64,000 bases of DNA from contig NZ_JAHTMW010000014.1 of the NCBI RefSeq assembly GCF_026236535.1, positions 62,001-126,000 on the forward strand, in the 5' to 3' direction. The stretch is from Streptomyces sp. SKN60. Its GTDB lineage: Bacteria; Actinomycetota; Actinomycetes; Streptomycetales; Streptomycetaceae. This document shows positions 41,900 through 50,030 of this stretch, in pieces. Positions within the stretch are counted from its first letter, which is position 1. Each line of letters opens with the position of its first letter. The notes beneath the pieces are model-generated. The model searched no databases, was not told where the DNA came from, and was given only the letters and a program-made list of their open reading frames with translations. A program made the position numbers and the translations under genes.

Positions 41900-41937
41900 C
41901 CGGCGGTGCGGCCCGCGTGACCGGGCCGCACCGCCGG
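41900..41937 (-). terminator. Hairpin in the dasA-dasB spacer, possible attenuator
   Basis: CCGGCGGTGCGGCCCG (41900-41915) pairs perfectly with CGGGCCGCACCGCCGG (41922-41937) around six bases, seven bases after the dasA stop. It could stabilise dasA mRNA and reduce readthrough into dasBCD, giving more binding protein than permease. Confidence 0.75.
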
Positions 41938-41944
41938 GCGGTGA

Positions 41945-43237
41945 TCACTGCTGGTTGATGCGCTCGCCGATGACCTTGTCGGCGGCCTCGCCGGCGGCCT
42001 TGGCGTCCTCGCCCTTCAGGACCTTGGTCATGTAGTCCTTGATCGGGTTCGGGGCGGTCTCGACGTTCGCCCAGCCCGGGGTCACCGGGGTGATCTTGCC
42101 GACGGGCGCGGCCTGGGCCATGGCCTCCGCGAAGGAGCCGGCGGCCGGCTTGAACTGCGCGGCGTCGTTGTTCGGGAGCAGGGCGCCCTCGGTGGCGGCG
42201 GCGTACTTGGTCATGTACTCCTGGCCGGCGGCCAGGGCCAGCCACTCCTTGGCGAGGTCCTTGTTCTGGGAGCGCTCGGCCACGGCGAGGTTGGAGCCGC
42301 CGAAGAAGACGGAGCCCGGCTTGTCGGCGGTCTTGCCCGGGATCGGGAAGTAGCCGAAGTCGGCGGTCTTGCCGGCCTTCTTCATGGCGTCGATCGCGCC
42401 GCCGGCCTCCCAGCCGAGGCCGATCCAGGACGCCACGCCGCCCTTGGGGACGATGTCGGTGGACTGCTGCGGGGTCGCCTCGTCCTTGTCCTTCGGAGCG
42501 GTGGAGTAGGACGCCAGCTCCTTGTAGAAGTTCATGGCGGCCGTGGCCTCAGGGGAGGACAGGTTGCCCTTCCACTTGTCGCCGTCCTTGACGGCGAGGT
42601 CGCTGCCCTCGTCCCAGATGAAGCCGGCGAGCACGTACCAGCTCTGGCCCGGCAGGTAGATGGCCTGGGACTTCGGGTCGGCGGCCTTGAGCTTCTTCAG
42701 GCCCTCGATCCACTCGGCGCGGGTCTTCGGCGGGGTCACCTTGGCCTTGGCGAAGGCGGCCTTGTCGTAGACGACAACACGGTTGGCGGCGTACCAGGGG
42801 GCGGAGTACAGCTTGCCGTCCAGCTCGTTGGAGGCGAGCATGCCCTTGTTCCAGCCGTCGTAGCCGAGCTTGGCCTTGTCGCCGGAGAGGTCGGCGAGGC
42901 CGCCGGTGACCGCGTAGCCGGCGGTCTGGGTGTTGCCGAGCTCCAGGACGTCCGGCGGGGTGTCCTCGGAGAGGGCCGTGGTGACCTTCTCCTGGATGCC
43001 GTTCCACTGCTGCTTCTCGACCTTGACCTTGACGCCCGGGTGCTTGGCCTCGAACGTCTTGTTGACCTCGGCCATCCAGGCGTCGGGCGCGGAGCCGTCC
43101 ATCACCCAGACGGTGATGGTCTTGTTGCCGCCCTCGGCCTTGCCCTTGTCCCCCTTGTCACCGCTCTCGCTGCCACAAGCGGCAATGCTGACCATCATGC
43201 CCGCGACGCCGATCGCCGCGATGAGCTTGCGCTTCAC
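41945..43237 (-). CDS. dasA: Chitobiose ABC transporter substrate-binding lipoprotein
   Basis: A 430-residue lipoprotein from GTG 43237, chosen for the AGGAGG seven bases upstream. Signal peptide VKRKLIAAIGVAGMMVSIAA with lipobox IAAC; then a charged linker (GDKGDKGKAEGG) and a cluster B sugar-binding fold (TITVWVMDGSAPDAWMAEVN; SQAIYLPGQSWYVLAGFIWD). It captures N,N'-diacetylchitobiose outside the membrane. Two dre-like sites lie 90-130 bp upstream. DasA loss affects development in S. coelicolor. Confidence 0.95.
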   Translation of the reverse strand: MKRKLIAAIGVAGMMVSIAACGSESGDKGDKGKAEGGNKTITVWVMDGSAPDAWMAEVNKTFEAKHPGVKVKVEKQQWNGIQEKVTTALSEDTPPDVLELGNTQTAGYAVTGGLADLSGDKAKLGYDGWNKGMLASNELDGKLYSAPWYAANRVVVYDKAAFAKAKVTPPKTRAEWIEGLKKLKAADPKSQAIYLPGQSWYVLAGFIWDEGSDLAVKDGDKWKGNLSSPEATAAMNFYKELASYSTAPKDKDEATPQQSTDIVPKGGVASWIGLGWEAGGAIDAMKKAGKTADFGYFPIPGKTADKPGSVFFGGSNLAVAERSQNKDLAKEWLALAAGQEYMTKYAAATEGALLPNNDAAQFKPAAGSFAEAMAQAAPVGKITPVTPGWANVETAPNPIKDYMTKVLKGEDAKAAGEAADKVIGERINQQ

Positions 43238-43325
43238 GCCATCCTCCTCAAGGGATGCCTGCTCCCCCCTCCCACGGCGCGAAGACATACGTCGAGTGAT
43301 GCTGTGGGGCTGGGACCTGGTCTTT

Positions 43326-43341
43326 AATGGTTTAGACCAGT
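43326..43341. promoter_or_regulatory. DasR operator dre1 upstream of dasA
   Basis: AATGGTTTAGACCAGT differs from the consensus ACTGGTCTAGACCAGT at two positions. It lies 89 bp upstream of dasA. Confidence 0.85.
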
Positions 43342-43349
43342 ACCCGGAG

Positions 43350-43365
43350 CTTGGCCTAGACCTTT
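43350..43365. promoter_or_regulatory. DasR operator dre2 between dasA and dasR
   Basis: CTTGGCCTAGACCTTT keeps the core TGG-CTAGACC and is 24 bp centre-to-centre from dre1, so two dimers could bind on a similar face. It lies between the divergent dasA and dasR starts. Confidence 0.75.
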
Positions 43366-43522
43366 AGGGGTGTCAAGGGTGTATAAGAAGGGCAGTCGCG
43401 TCCGTTATCGGACCGACACCTGAGGGAGGGCGACGACCCGTGACCGGTCCGTGCCACCATGTGAGCCGCGACAGACGGAGGAGCCGGTGACGGCAGCAGC
43501 ACAGGAGTCGGAAAGGCAGGCC

Positions 43523-44287
43523 ATGGCCACGGACGCGGGGAACACCGAGACAGACAGCGGGGTCGCCACCCGTACCGCGCGCGTGCCCAAGTACTACCGG
43601 CTCAAGCGTCATTTGCTCGACATGACCGAGACCCAGGCGCCCGGCACGCCCGTGCCGCCGGAGCGGACCCTCGCCGCGGAGTTCGACACCTCGCGCACGA
43701 CGGTCCGCCAGGCCCTGCAGGAGCTGGTCGTCGAGGGCCGCCTGGAGCGGATCCAGGGCAAGGGCACCTTCGTGGCCAAGCCCAAGGTCTCCCAGGCCCT
43801 GCAGCTCACCTCGTACACCGAGGACATGCGGGCCCAGGGCCTGGAGCCCACCTCGCAGCTGCTCGACATCGGCTATGTGACGGCCGACGACACGCTCGCC
43901 GGGCTGCTCGACATCTCGACCGGCGGCCGGGTGCTGCGCATCGAGCGGCTGCGCCTCGCCAGCGGCGAGCCGATGGCCATCGAGACCACCCATCTGTCCG
44001 CCAAGCGCTTCCCCGCGCTGCGGCGTTCGCTGGTGAAGTACACCTCGCTCTACACCGCGCTCGCCGAGGTGTACGACGTGCATCTCGCCGAGGCCGAGGA
44101 GACCATCGAGACCTCGCTGGCCACCCCGCGCGAGGCCGGCCTGCTCGGCACGGACGTGGGCCTGCCGATGCTGATGCTCTCCCGCCACTCGCTGGACGCC
44201 GACGGCGAGCCGGTCGAATGGGTGCGTTCGGTCTACCGCGGCGACCGCTACAAGTTCGTGGCCCGCCTCCAGCGCCCCAACGGCTGA
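43523..44287 (+). CDS. dasR: GntR/HutC-family global regulator of GlcNAc metabolism
   Basis: A 254-residue regulator from ATG 43523 (MATDAGNTETDSGVATRTAR), matching the length I recall for S. coelicolor DasR; GTG 43487, with GGAGGA upstream, would add 12 residues. The winged HTH PPERTLAAEFDTSRTTVRQA with LQELVVEGRLERIQGKGTFV is followed by a UTRA effector domain (LEPTSQLLDIGYVTADD). It represses das, nag and chitinase genes and is released by GlcNAc-6-phosphate or GlcN-6-phosphate. Followed by a perfect terminator. Confidence 0.95.
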   Translation: MATDAGNTETDSGVATRTARVPKYYRLKRHLLDMTETQAPGTPVPPERTLAAEFDTSRTTVRQALQELVVEGRLERIQGKGTFVAKPKVSQALQLTSYTEDMRAQGLEPTSQLLDIGYVTADDTLAGLLDISTGGRVLRIERLRLASGEPMAIETTHLSAKRFPALRRSLVKYTSLYTALAEVYDVHLAEAEETIETSLATPREAGLLGTDVGLPMLMLSRHSLDADGEPVEWVRSVYRGDRYKFVARLQRPNG

Positions 44288-44308
44288 CCCCGGGACCACC
44301 GGAGCCGG

Positions 44309-44340
44309 ACGGCCGCACCCCCTGAGCGGGGTGCGGCCGT
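44309..44340 (+). terminator. Terminator after dasR
   Basis: ACGGCCGCACCCC (44309-44321) pairs perfectly with GGGGTGCGGCCGT (44328-44340) around six bases. Confidence 0.85.
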
Positions 44341-44391
44341 TCCGCGTCTCCGGACCTTCCCGGCTCCCGTCCAGGCTTTTTCCGGACTTTT

Positions 44392-44772
44392 GTACGAAGC
44401 GGGCGGGGCCGCTCCGCGGGCGAACCGGAGCCGGGCAGCTACTCCGAGGGCCCCGAGCGCACCGCCCGCCGCGACCTGGTCGACCGAATCCAACTCGCCC
44501 TGGAACGCGGGGTCGGGATCCGGTCGATCTACCAGGACGGATTCCGGAACGATCCGCCCACCGTCATCGACCCGACCGCCGGCCGGGCGGGCGCCCTGGA
44601 GGTGCGCAGCCCCGGCCTGGTGCACGCCCTGGTCGTCCTCTTCGACGGGATCTGGGCGTCCGGCACTCCGTTCGGCGAGGCCCCGCGCGGCCGAGGAAGG
44701 CTGGTTGTGAACCACCACGGGAACACATCCGTGATACGGACAGGGGTTCCGAGAATGCGAACGGTCCCCTAG
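44392..44772 (+). pseudogene. Relic of a LuxR/TrmB-type HTH regulator
   Basis: In frame 1 the DNA reads RDLVDRIQLALERGVGIRSI followed by YQDGFRNDP, then jumps to PTAGRAGALEVRSPGLVHAL with VVLFDGIWASGTPFGEAPRG, ending at TAG 44770-44772. In full-length relatives of this large Streptomyces family these two blocks are separated by about 35 residues (sensor region) and are flanked by a TrmB-like domain before and a LuxR HTH after. Here both flanks and the middle are missing, and there is no start codon. A deletion relic. Confidence 0.72.
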
Positions 44773-44818
44773 ATTTCCTCGGCATTACCAGGTCATCGGC
44801 ACGTGGGACGGGATCGCC

Positions 44819-45082
44819 ATGTCACAAGCGGCACAAGGGAACCAAGGGAACCAATCGGTCATCACCCCCATCAGGGTGGTGATCGCGCTCTGCCTCTTCG
44901 CACCGTTCGTCGCGATGCTGTGGGTGAGCTCCTACGCGAAGGTGGACCCCACCTTCATCGGCGTCCCGTTCTTCTACTGGTACCAGATGCTCTGGGTGCT
45001 CATCTCGACCGTGCTCACCATGGTCGCCTACAAGCTGTGGCAGCGTGACCAGCGCGCCCGCAAGGGAGGTGACGCGCGATGA
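44819..45082 (+). CDS. DUF3311 small membrane protein, symporter partner
   Basis: An 87-residue protein from ATG 44819 with two membrane helices (VVIALCLFAPFVAMLWVSSY and YWYQMLWVLISTVLTMVAYK) and a charged tail. DUF3311 proteins always sit beside SSS-family symporter genes, and here the stop overlaps the symporter ATG (ATGA, 45079-45082). Probably a small subunit needed for assembly of the transporter. Confidence 0.9.
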   Translation: MSQAAQGNQGNQSVITPIRVVIALCLFAPFVAMLWVSSYAKVDPTFIGVPFFYWYQMLWVLISTVLTMVAYKLWQRDQRARKGGDAR

Positions 45083-46704
45083 AGGACGGCGTGAACGGCG
45101 TCGCGCTCGGCGTCTTCATCTTCTTCTTCCTGGCCGTCACGGTCATGGGCTTCCTGGCGGCCAGGTGGCGCCGGGCCGAGAACGAGCACAGCCTCGACGA
45201 ATGGGGCCTGGGCGGCCGCTCGTTCGGCACCTGGATCACCTGGTTCCTGCTGGGCGGCGACCTCTACACCGCGTACACCTTCGTCGCCGTCCCGGCGGCG
45301 ATCTACGCGGCGGGCGCGGCCGGCTTCTTCGCGGTGCCCTACACCATTCTGGTCTACCCGCTGATCTTCACCTTCCTGCCGCGCCTGTGGTCGGTGTCGC
45401 ACAAGCACGGGTACGTGACCACCTCGGACTTCGTCCGCGGGCGCTTCGACTCCAAGGGCCTCTCGCTGGCGGTCGCGGTCACCGGCATCCTCGCCACCAT
45501 GCCGTACATCGCGCTCCAGCTGGTCGGCATCCAGGCCGTCCTGGACGTGATGGGCGTCGGCGGCGGCGAGAACACCAACTGGTTCGTCAAGGACCTGCCG
45601 CTGCTCATCGCCTTCGGCGTGCTCGCCGCGTACACCTACTCGTCCGGACTGCGCGCGCCCGCGCTCATCGCGTTCGTCAAGGACACGCTCATCTACATCG
45701 TCATCGCGGTGGCGATCATCTACATCCCGATCAAGCTGGGCGGCTTCGACGAGATCTTCGGCAAGGCCGGCGAGGCCTTCGCCCAGGTCAACCCGGCCAC
45801 CGGCAAGCCCAAGGGCGCGCTCGTGCCCGGCGAGGCGAGCCAGTGGACGTACGCGACCCTGGCGCTCGGCTCGGCGCTCGCGCTGTTCATGTACCCGCAC
45901 TCGATCACGGCGACGCTGTCGTCGAAGAGCCGCGAGGTGATCCGCCGCAACACCACCATCCTGCCGCTGTACTCGCTGATGCTGGGCCTGCTCGCGCTGC
46001 TCGGCTTCATGGCCATCGCGGCCGGCGTCAAGGTGCAGAACGGCCAGCTCGCCATCCCGCAGCTCTTCGAGAACATGTTCCCGGACTGGTTCGCGGGCGT
46101 GGCCTTCGCCGCCATCGGCATCGGCGCCCTCGTGCCGGCCGCGATCATGTCGATCGCCGCGGCCAACCTCTTCACCCGCAACATCTACAAGGACTTCATC
46201 AAGCGCGACGCGACCCCCGCCCAGGAGACCAAGGTCTCCAAGCTGGTCTCGCTCCTGGTGAAGGTCGGCGCGCTGGTCTTCGTCCTCACCATGGACAAGA
46301 CCGTCGCGATCAACTTCCAGCTGCTCGGCGGCATCTGGATCCTGCAGACCTTCCCGGCCCTGGTCGGCGGTCTGTTCACCCGCTGGATGCACCGCTGGGC
46401 GCTGCTCGCCGGCTGGGCGGTCGGCATGATCTACGGCACGGTCGCCGCGTACGGCGTCGCGAGCCCGACCCAGAAGCACTTCGGCGGCTCCTCCGCCGAG
46501 ATCCCGGGCATCGGCGAGATGGGCTACATCGCCCTCACCGCCTTCGTGCTCAACGTGCTCGTCACCGTGGTCCTCACCTTCGTCCTCAAGGCCGTCAAGG
46601 CCCCCGAGGGCGTGGACGAGACCTCGCCGGCGGACTACACGGCCGACGCGGGTGACGCGGGCGTCGCCGCCGACCTGCCGAAGGTCGGCGCCGCCGGTCA
46701 CTGA
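45079..46704 (+). CDS. mctP: Monocarboxylate uptake permease, sodium:solute symporter family
   Basis: A 541-residue protein from ATG 45079 with about 13 membrane helices. AENEHSLDEWGLGGRSFGTW and WFLLGGDLYTAYTFVAVPAA are the family's entry region; ALALFMYPHSITATLSSKSR is the conserved SSS loop. It resembles MctP (lactate, pyruvate, propionate, butyrate and alanine uptake). Its partner is the DUF3311 protein; a terminator follows at 46731. Confidence 0.9.
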   Translation: MKDGVNGVALGVFIFFFLAVTVMGFLAARWRRAENEHSLDEWGLGGRSFGTWITWFLLGGDLYTAYTFVAVPAAIYAAGAAGFFAVPYTILVYPLIFTFLPRLWSVSHKHGYVTTSDFVRGRFDSKGLSLAVAVTGILATMPYIALQLVGIQAVLDVMGVGGGENTNWFVKDLPLLIAFGVLAAYTYSSGLRAPALIAFVKDTLIYIVIAVAIIYIPIKLGGFDEIFGKAGEAFAQVNPATGKPKGALVPGEASQWTYATLALGSALALFMYPHSITATLSSKSREVIRRNTTILPLYSLMLGLLALLGFMAIAAGVKVQNGQLAIPQLFENMFPDWFAGVAFAAIGIGALVPAAIMSIAAANLFTRNIYKDFIKRDATPAQETKVSKLVSLLVKVGALVFVLTMDKTVAINFQLLGGIWILQTFPALVGGLFTRWMHRWALLAGWAVGMIYGTVAAYGVASPTQKHFGGSSAEIPGIGEMGYIALTAFVLNVLVTVVLTFVLKAVKAPEGVDETSPADYTADAGDAGVAADLPKVGAAGH

Positions 46705-46730
46705 CCCCGGACCCGCTCCGTACGGAACCT

Positions 46731-46762
46731 CCGCCCGTCCCCGGAATCCCGGGGGCGGGCGG
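46731..46762 (+). terminator. Terminator after the symporter operon
   Basis: CCGCCCG-T-CCCCGG (46731-46744) pairs with CCGGGG-G-CGGGCGG (46749-46762) with one internal mismatch. Confidence 0.75.
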
Positions 46763-46789
46763 AGCCGCGTCCGGGGCAGACTGCGTGCC

Positions 46790-47323
46790 ATGGACTTCAC
46801 GATCAGACCTGTACGGCCGGAGGAGTACGAGGCCCTCGGCGAGCTCACCGGCCGGGCCTACCTCGACGACGGCTTCCTCCTGCACGGCGCGGACGACTGG
46901 TACTACGGGCATCTGCGGAACGTGGCCGGGCGGGCCGAACTGGCCGAGGTGCTCGCCGCCGTGGACGCGGACGGCACCGTCCTGGGCGGCGTGACCTTCG
47001 TCCCGGCCCCCGGCGTGATGGGCGACCGCGCCCGGCCCGGCGAGACCGAGATCCGGATGCTGGCCGTCGACCGCGCGGCCCGCGGCCGGGGCGTCGGCGA
47101 GGCCCTCGTCCGGGCCTGTGTCGAGCGCGCGCGGACCGTCCTGGGCTGCTGGGGGTCCCCCCGCCGAAGGCAGGGGGCGATCGTGCTGTCCACCCAGCCC
47201 GAGATGCGCACCGCGCACCGCATATACGAGCGCCTGGGCTTCCGCCGCGTCCCGGAACGGGACTGGGCCCCCATCCCGGAGAAGCCCGATTTCCTGCTGC
47301 TCTGCTACGCCCTGGAGTTGTAG
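46790..47323 (+). CDS. GNAT-family N-acetyltransferase with an in-frame palindrome insert
   Basis: A 177-residue acetyltransferase from ATG 46790 (MDFTIRPVRPEEYEALGELT). The acetyl-CoA loop is DRAARGRGVGEALVRACVER, followed by AHRIYERLGFRRVPERDWAP. Between beta strands 4 and 5 an extra GCWGSPRRRQGA is present, encoded by a GC-rich palindrome (47150-47178) absent from relatives' usual spacing. The fold should still close. Substrate unknown. Confidence 0.87.
   Translation: MDFTIRPVRPEEYEALGELTGRAYLDDGFLLHGADDWYYGHLRNVAGRAELAEVLAAVDADGTVLGGVTFVPAPGVMGDRARPGETEIRMLAVDRAARGRGVGEALVRACVERARTVLGCWGSPRRRQGAIVLSTQPEMRTAHRIYERLGFRRVPERDWAPIPEKPDFLLLCYALEL
47150..47178. repeat. Miniature palindromic element inside the GNAT gene
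   Basis: TGGGGGTCCCCCC then GCCGAAGGC then AGGGGGCG. It shares TGGGGGT, CCCC, a central CGAAG and the GGGGG end with the element at 54288-54324 in the opposite strand sense, and interrupts the GNAT fold in frame. Confidence 0.65.
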
Positions 47324-47353
47324 GAATCCAGACGGCTCGTCAGGCGACACACA

Positions 47354-47391
47354 ACATGTGGGGGGTTCCACGATCGGCGCCCCCCACATGT
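47354..47391 (+). promoter_or_regulatory. Paired NrdR-type boxes in the nrdAB promoter
   Basis: ACATGTGGGGGG (47354-47365) and CCCCCCACATGT (47380-47391) are a perfect 12-bp inverted pair with a 14-bp spacer. The two ACATGT cores are 32 bp apart, three helical turns, the usual spacing of NrdR boxes in ribonucleotide reductase promoters. Any promoter must overlap them. Confidence 0.7.
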
Positions 47392-47399
47392 ATGCTCAT

Positions 47400-47505
47400 C
47401 CTCGCTGTCGCCGCAGGGGAATCCGGTGGAAGTCCGGAACTGTCCCGCAACGGTGTACTAAGTGCGTTTCCGTACGACGTGAGTCCGAGGACCTGCCGAC
47501 AGCAC
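47400..47505 (+). promoter_or_regulatory. Cobalamin (B12) riboswitch upstream of nrdA
   Basis: Conserved core elements in order: GGGGAATCCGGTGGAAGTCC (47415-), ACTGTCCCGCAACGGTG (47443-) and the B12 box GAGTCCGAGGACCTGCC (47481-47497). The 160 nt from the box to the nrdA GTG forms the expression platform. With cobalamin, class Ia RNR would be shut off in favour of the B12-dependent class II enzyme. Confidence 0.93.
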
Positions 47506-47660
47506 GCCCGGTCCGTCCGTTCCGGGTGCCACAGACGTCCGGGCCTCGCGGAGTGGGCCGGTGGACGCGGCGCCGCCGTGTGCGTACGTACGCCACGAAA
47601 GGCCCGTCGTTTCCCGCCTCCCCCGTCCTGGCCCCGAGCCGAGCGAGGGAGAGCCCCCAC

Positions 47661-50030
47661 GTGACCATCGCGCCCGCCGATCCGGCTTCGGCCCAGGCTT
47701 CCGCCGTCGACGGCGACGGTCCCGGGACCGCGCTGCTGCGGACCCTGACCGAGCTGACCGCCGACCTCCCGGACACCGACCCCGGCCGGGTCGCCGCCGC
47801 CGCGCTGCGCGGCCGGCACGCCGGCTCGGACGCGGCGGAACTGCGCGAGCTGGCCACCGAGGCCGCCGCCGGCCTGATCGCCGAGGACCCGGCGTACTCC
47901 CGGCTGGCCGCCCGGCTCCTGACCCTCACGATCGCCGAGGAGGCGGCCGGCCAGGGCGCCGTGTCCTTCTCCGGCTCCGTCGCCGTCGGCCACCGCGAGG
48001 GCCTGATCGCCGACCGCACCGCCGCCTTCGTCGCGCTGCACGCGGAGCGCCTCGACGCGGCGATCGACCCGGCCGCCGACGACCGCTTCGGCTACTTCGG
48101 CCTGCGGACCCTTTACTCGCGCTATCTGCTCCGGCACCCGATCACCCGCAAGGTGATCGAGACCCCGCAGCACTTCATGCTGCGCGTCGCCGCCGGTCTG
48201 GCCGAGGACGAGAGCACCCGCGCCCTGGACGAGGTCACGGCGCTGTACGGGCTGATGAGCCGGCTCGACTACCTGCCGTCCTCCCCCACCCTCTTCAACT
48301 CCGGCACCCGGCACCCGCAGATGTCGTCCTGCTATCTGCTCGACTCCCCGCTGGACGAGCTGGACTCCATCTACGACCGCTACCACCAGGTCGCGCGCCT
48401 CTCCAAGCACGCCGGCGGCATCGGCCTCGCCTACTCCCGCATCCGCGCCCGCGGTTCGCTGATCCGCGGCACCAACGGGCACTCCAACGGCATCGTCCCG
48501 TTCCTGAAGACCCTCGACGCCTCCGTCGCCGCCGTGAACCAGGGCGGCCGCCGCAAGGGCGCCGCCGCGGTCTACCTGGAGACCTGGCACGCGGACATCG
48601 AGGAGTTCCTGGAGCTCCGCGACAACACCGGCGAGGACGCCCGCCGCACCCACAACCTCAACCTGGCGCACTGGATCCCGGACGAGTTCATGCGCCGGGT
48701 CAACGCGGACGCCGAGTGGTCGCTGTTCTCCCCGTCCGACGTGCCCGAGCTGGTCGACCTGTACGGCGCGGAGTTCGACGCCGCCTACCGCAAGGCCGAG
48801 GCGGCCGGCCTGGCCCGCAAGACCATGCCGGCCCGCGACCTCTACGGCCGGATGATGCGCACCCTCGCGCAGACCGGCAACGGCTGGATGACCTTCAAGG
48901 ACGCCTCCAACCGCACCGCCAACCAGACCGCCGAGCCCGGCACGGTCGTGCACTCCTCGAACCTCTGCACCGAGATCATCGAGGTCACCGACGACGGCGA
49001 GACCGCCGTGTGCAACCTCGGCTCGGTCAACCTCGGCGCCTTCGTGCTCGCGGAGACCGGCGACCTCGACTGGGCGCGGCTCGACGCGACCGTCCGTACC
49101 GCCGTCACCTTCCTCGACCGGGTCGTCGACATCAACTTCTACCCGACCGAGCAGGCCGGCCGCTCCAACGCCAAGTGGCGCCCGGTGGGCCTGGGCGCGA
49201 TGGGCCTCCAGGACGTCTTCTTCAAGCTGAAGCTGCCCTTCGACTCGGCCGAGGCGCGCGCCCTGTCGACCCGGATCGCCGAGCGGATCATGCTCGCCGC
49301 GTACGAGGCCTCCGCCGACCTCGCCGAGCGCAACGGCCCGCTGCCCGCCTGGGAGCAGACCCGCACGGCCCGTGGCGTGCTGCACCCCGACCACTACGAC
49401 GTCGAGCTCACCTGGCCCGAGCGCTGGGCCGCGCTGCGCGCGCGGATCGCGTCGACCGGCCTGCGCAACTCGCTGCTCCTCGCCATCGCCCCGACCGCGA
49501 CCATCGCCTCGATCGCCGGCGTGTACGAGTGCATCGAGCCGCAGGTCTCCAACCTGTTCAAGCGCGAGACCCTGTCCGGCGAGTTCCTGCAGGTCAACTC
49601 GTACCTGGTGGACGAGCTGAAGCGGCTCGGCGTGTGGGACGCGCAGACCCGCGAGGCGCTGCGCGAGGCCAACGGCTCGGTGGCCGGCTTCGGCTGGGTG
49701 CCGGACGAGGTGCGCGAGCTGTACCGGACGGCGTGGGAGATCCCGCAGCGCGGCCTGATCGACATGGCCGCCGCCCGCACCCCGTTCCTGGACCAGTCGC
49801 AGTCCCTGAACCTGTTCATGGAGACGCCGACCATCGGCAAGCTGTCGTCGATGTACGCGTACGCCTGGAAGCAGGGTCTGAAGACCACGTACTACCTGCG
49901 CTCGCGCCCGGCGACCCGGATCGCCCGCGCTGCCCAGGCCACCACCATTCCCGTCCAGCAGGCCACGCCCGACGCGGACGCCGTCGCCTGCTCCCTCGAA
50001 AACCCCGAGTCCTGCGAGGCCTGCCAGTAA
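47661..50030 (+). CDS. nrdA: Class Ia ribonucleotide reductase, large subunit
   Basis: A 789-residue subunit from GTG 47661 (GAGGGAGAG upstream). No ATP-cone is visible at the N-terminus; the RNR_N region begins near residue 15. Catalytic residues: Cys in SSCYLLDSPLDELDSIYD, the NLCTE loop (HSSNLCTEIIEVTDD), the second Cys in AVCNLGSVNLGAFV, the PTATIASIAG phosphate loop and tail cysteines CEACQ. The tyrosine pair lies in LKTTYYLRSRPATR. Reduces ribonucleoside diphosphates with NrdB. Overlaps nrdB by one base (TAATG). Controlled by NrdR-type boxes and the B12 riboswitch. Confidence 0.96.
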   Translation: MTIAPADPASAQASAVDGDGPGTALLRTLTELTADLPDTDPGRVAAAALRGRHAGSDAAELRELATEAAAGLIAEDPAYSRLAARLLTLTIAEEAAGQGAVSFSGSVAVGHREGLIADRTAAFVALHAERLDAAIDPAADDRFGYFGLRTLYSRYLLRHPITRKVIETPQHFMLRVAAGLAEDESTRALDEVTALYGLMSRLDYLPSSPTLFNSGTRHPQMSSCYLLDSPLDELDSIYDRYHQVARLSKHAGGIGLAYSRIRARGSLIRGTNGHSNGIVPFLKTLDASVAAVNQGGRRKGAAAVYLETWHADIEEFLELRDNTGEDARRTHNLNLAHWIPDEFMRRVNADAEWSLFSPSDVPELVDLYGAEFDAAYRKAEAAGLARKTMPARDLYGRMMRTLAQTGNGWMTFKDASNRTANQTAEPGTVVHSSNLCTEIIEVTDDGETAVCNLGSVNLGAFVLAETGDLDWARLDATVRTAVTFLDRVVDINFYPTEQAGRSNAKWRPVGLGAMGLQDVFFKLKLPFDSAEARALSTRIAERIMLAAYEASADLAERNGPLPAWEQTRTARGVLHPDHYDVELTWPERWAALRARIASTGLRNSLLLAIAPTATIASIAGVYECIEPQVSNLFKRETLSGEFLQVNSYLVDELKRLGVWDAQTREALREANGSVAGFGWVPDEVRELYRTAWEIPQRGLIDMAAARTPFLDQSQSLNLFMETPTIGKLSSMYAYAWKQGLKTTYYLRSRPATRIARAAQATTIPVQQATPDADAVACSLENPESCEACQ

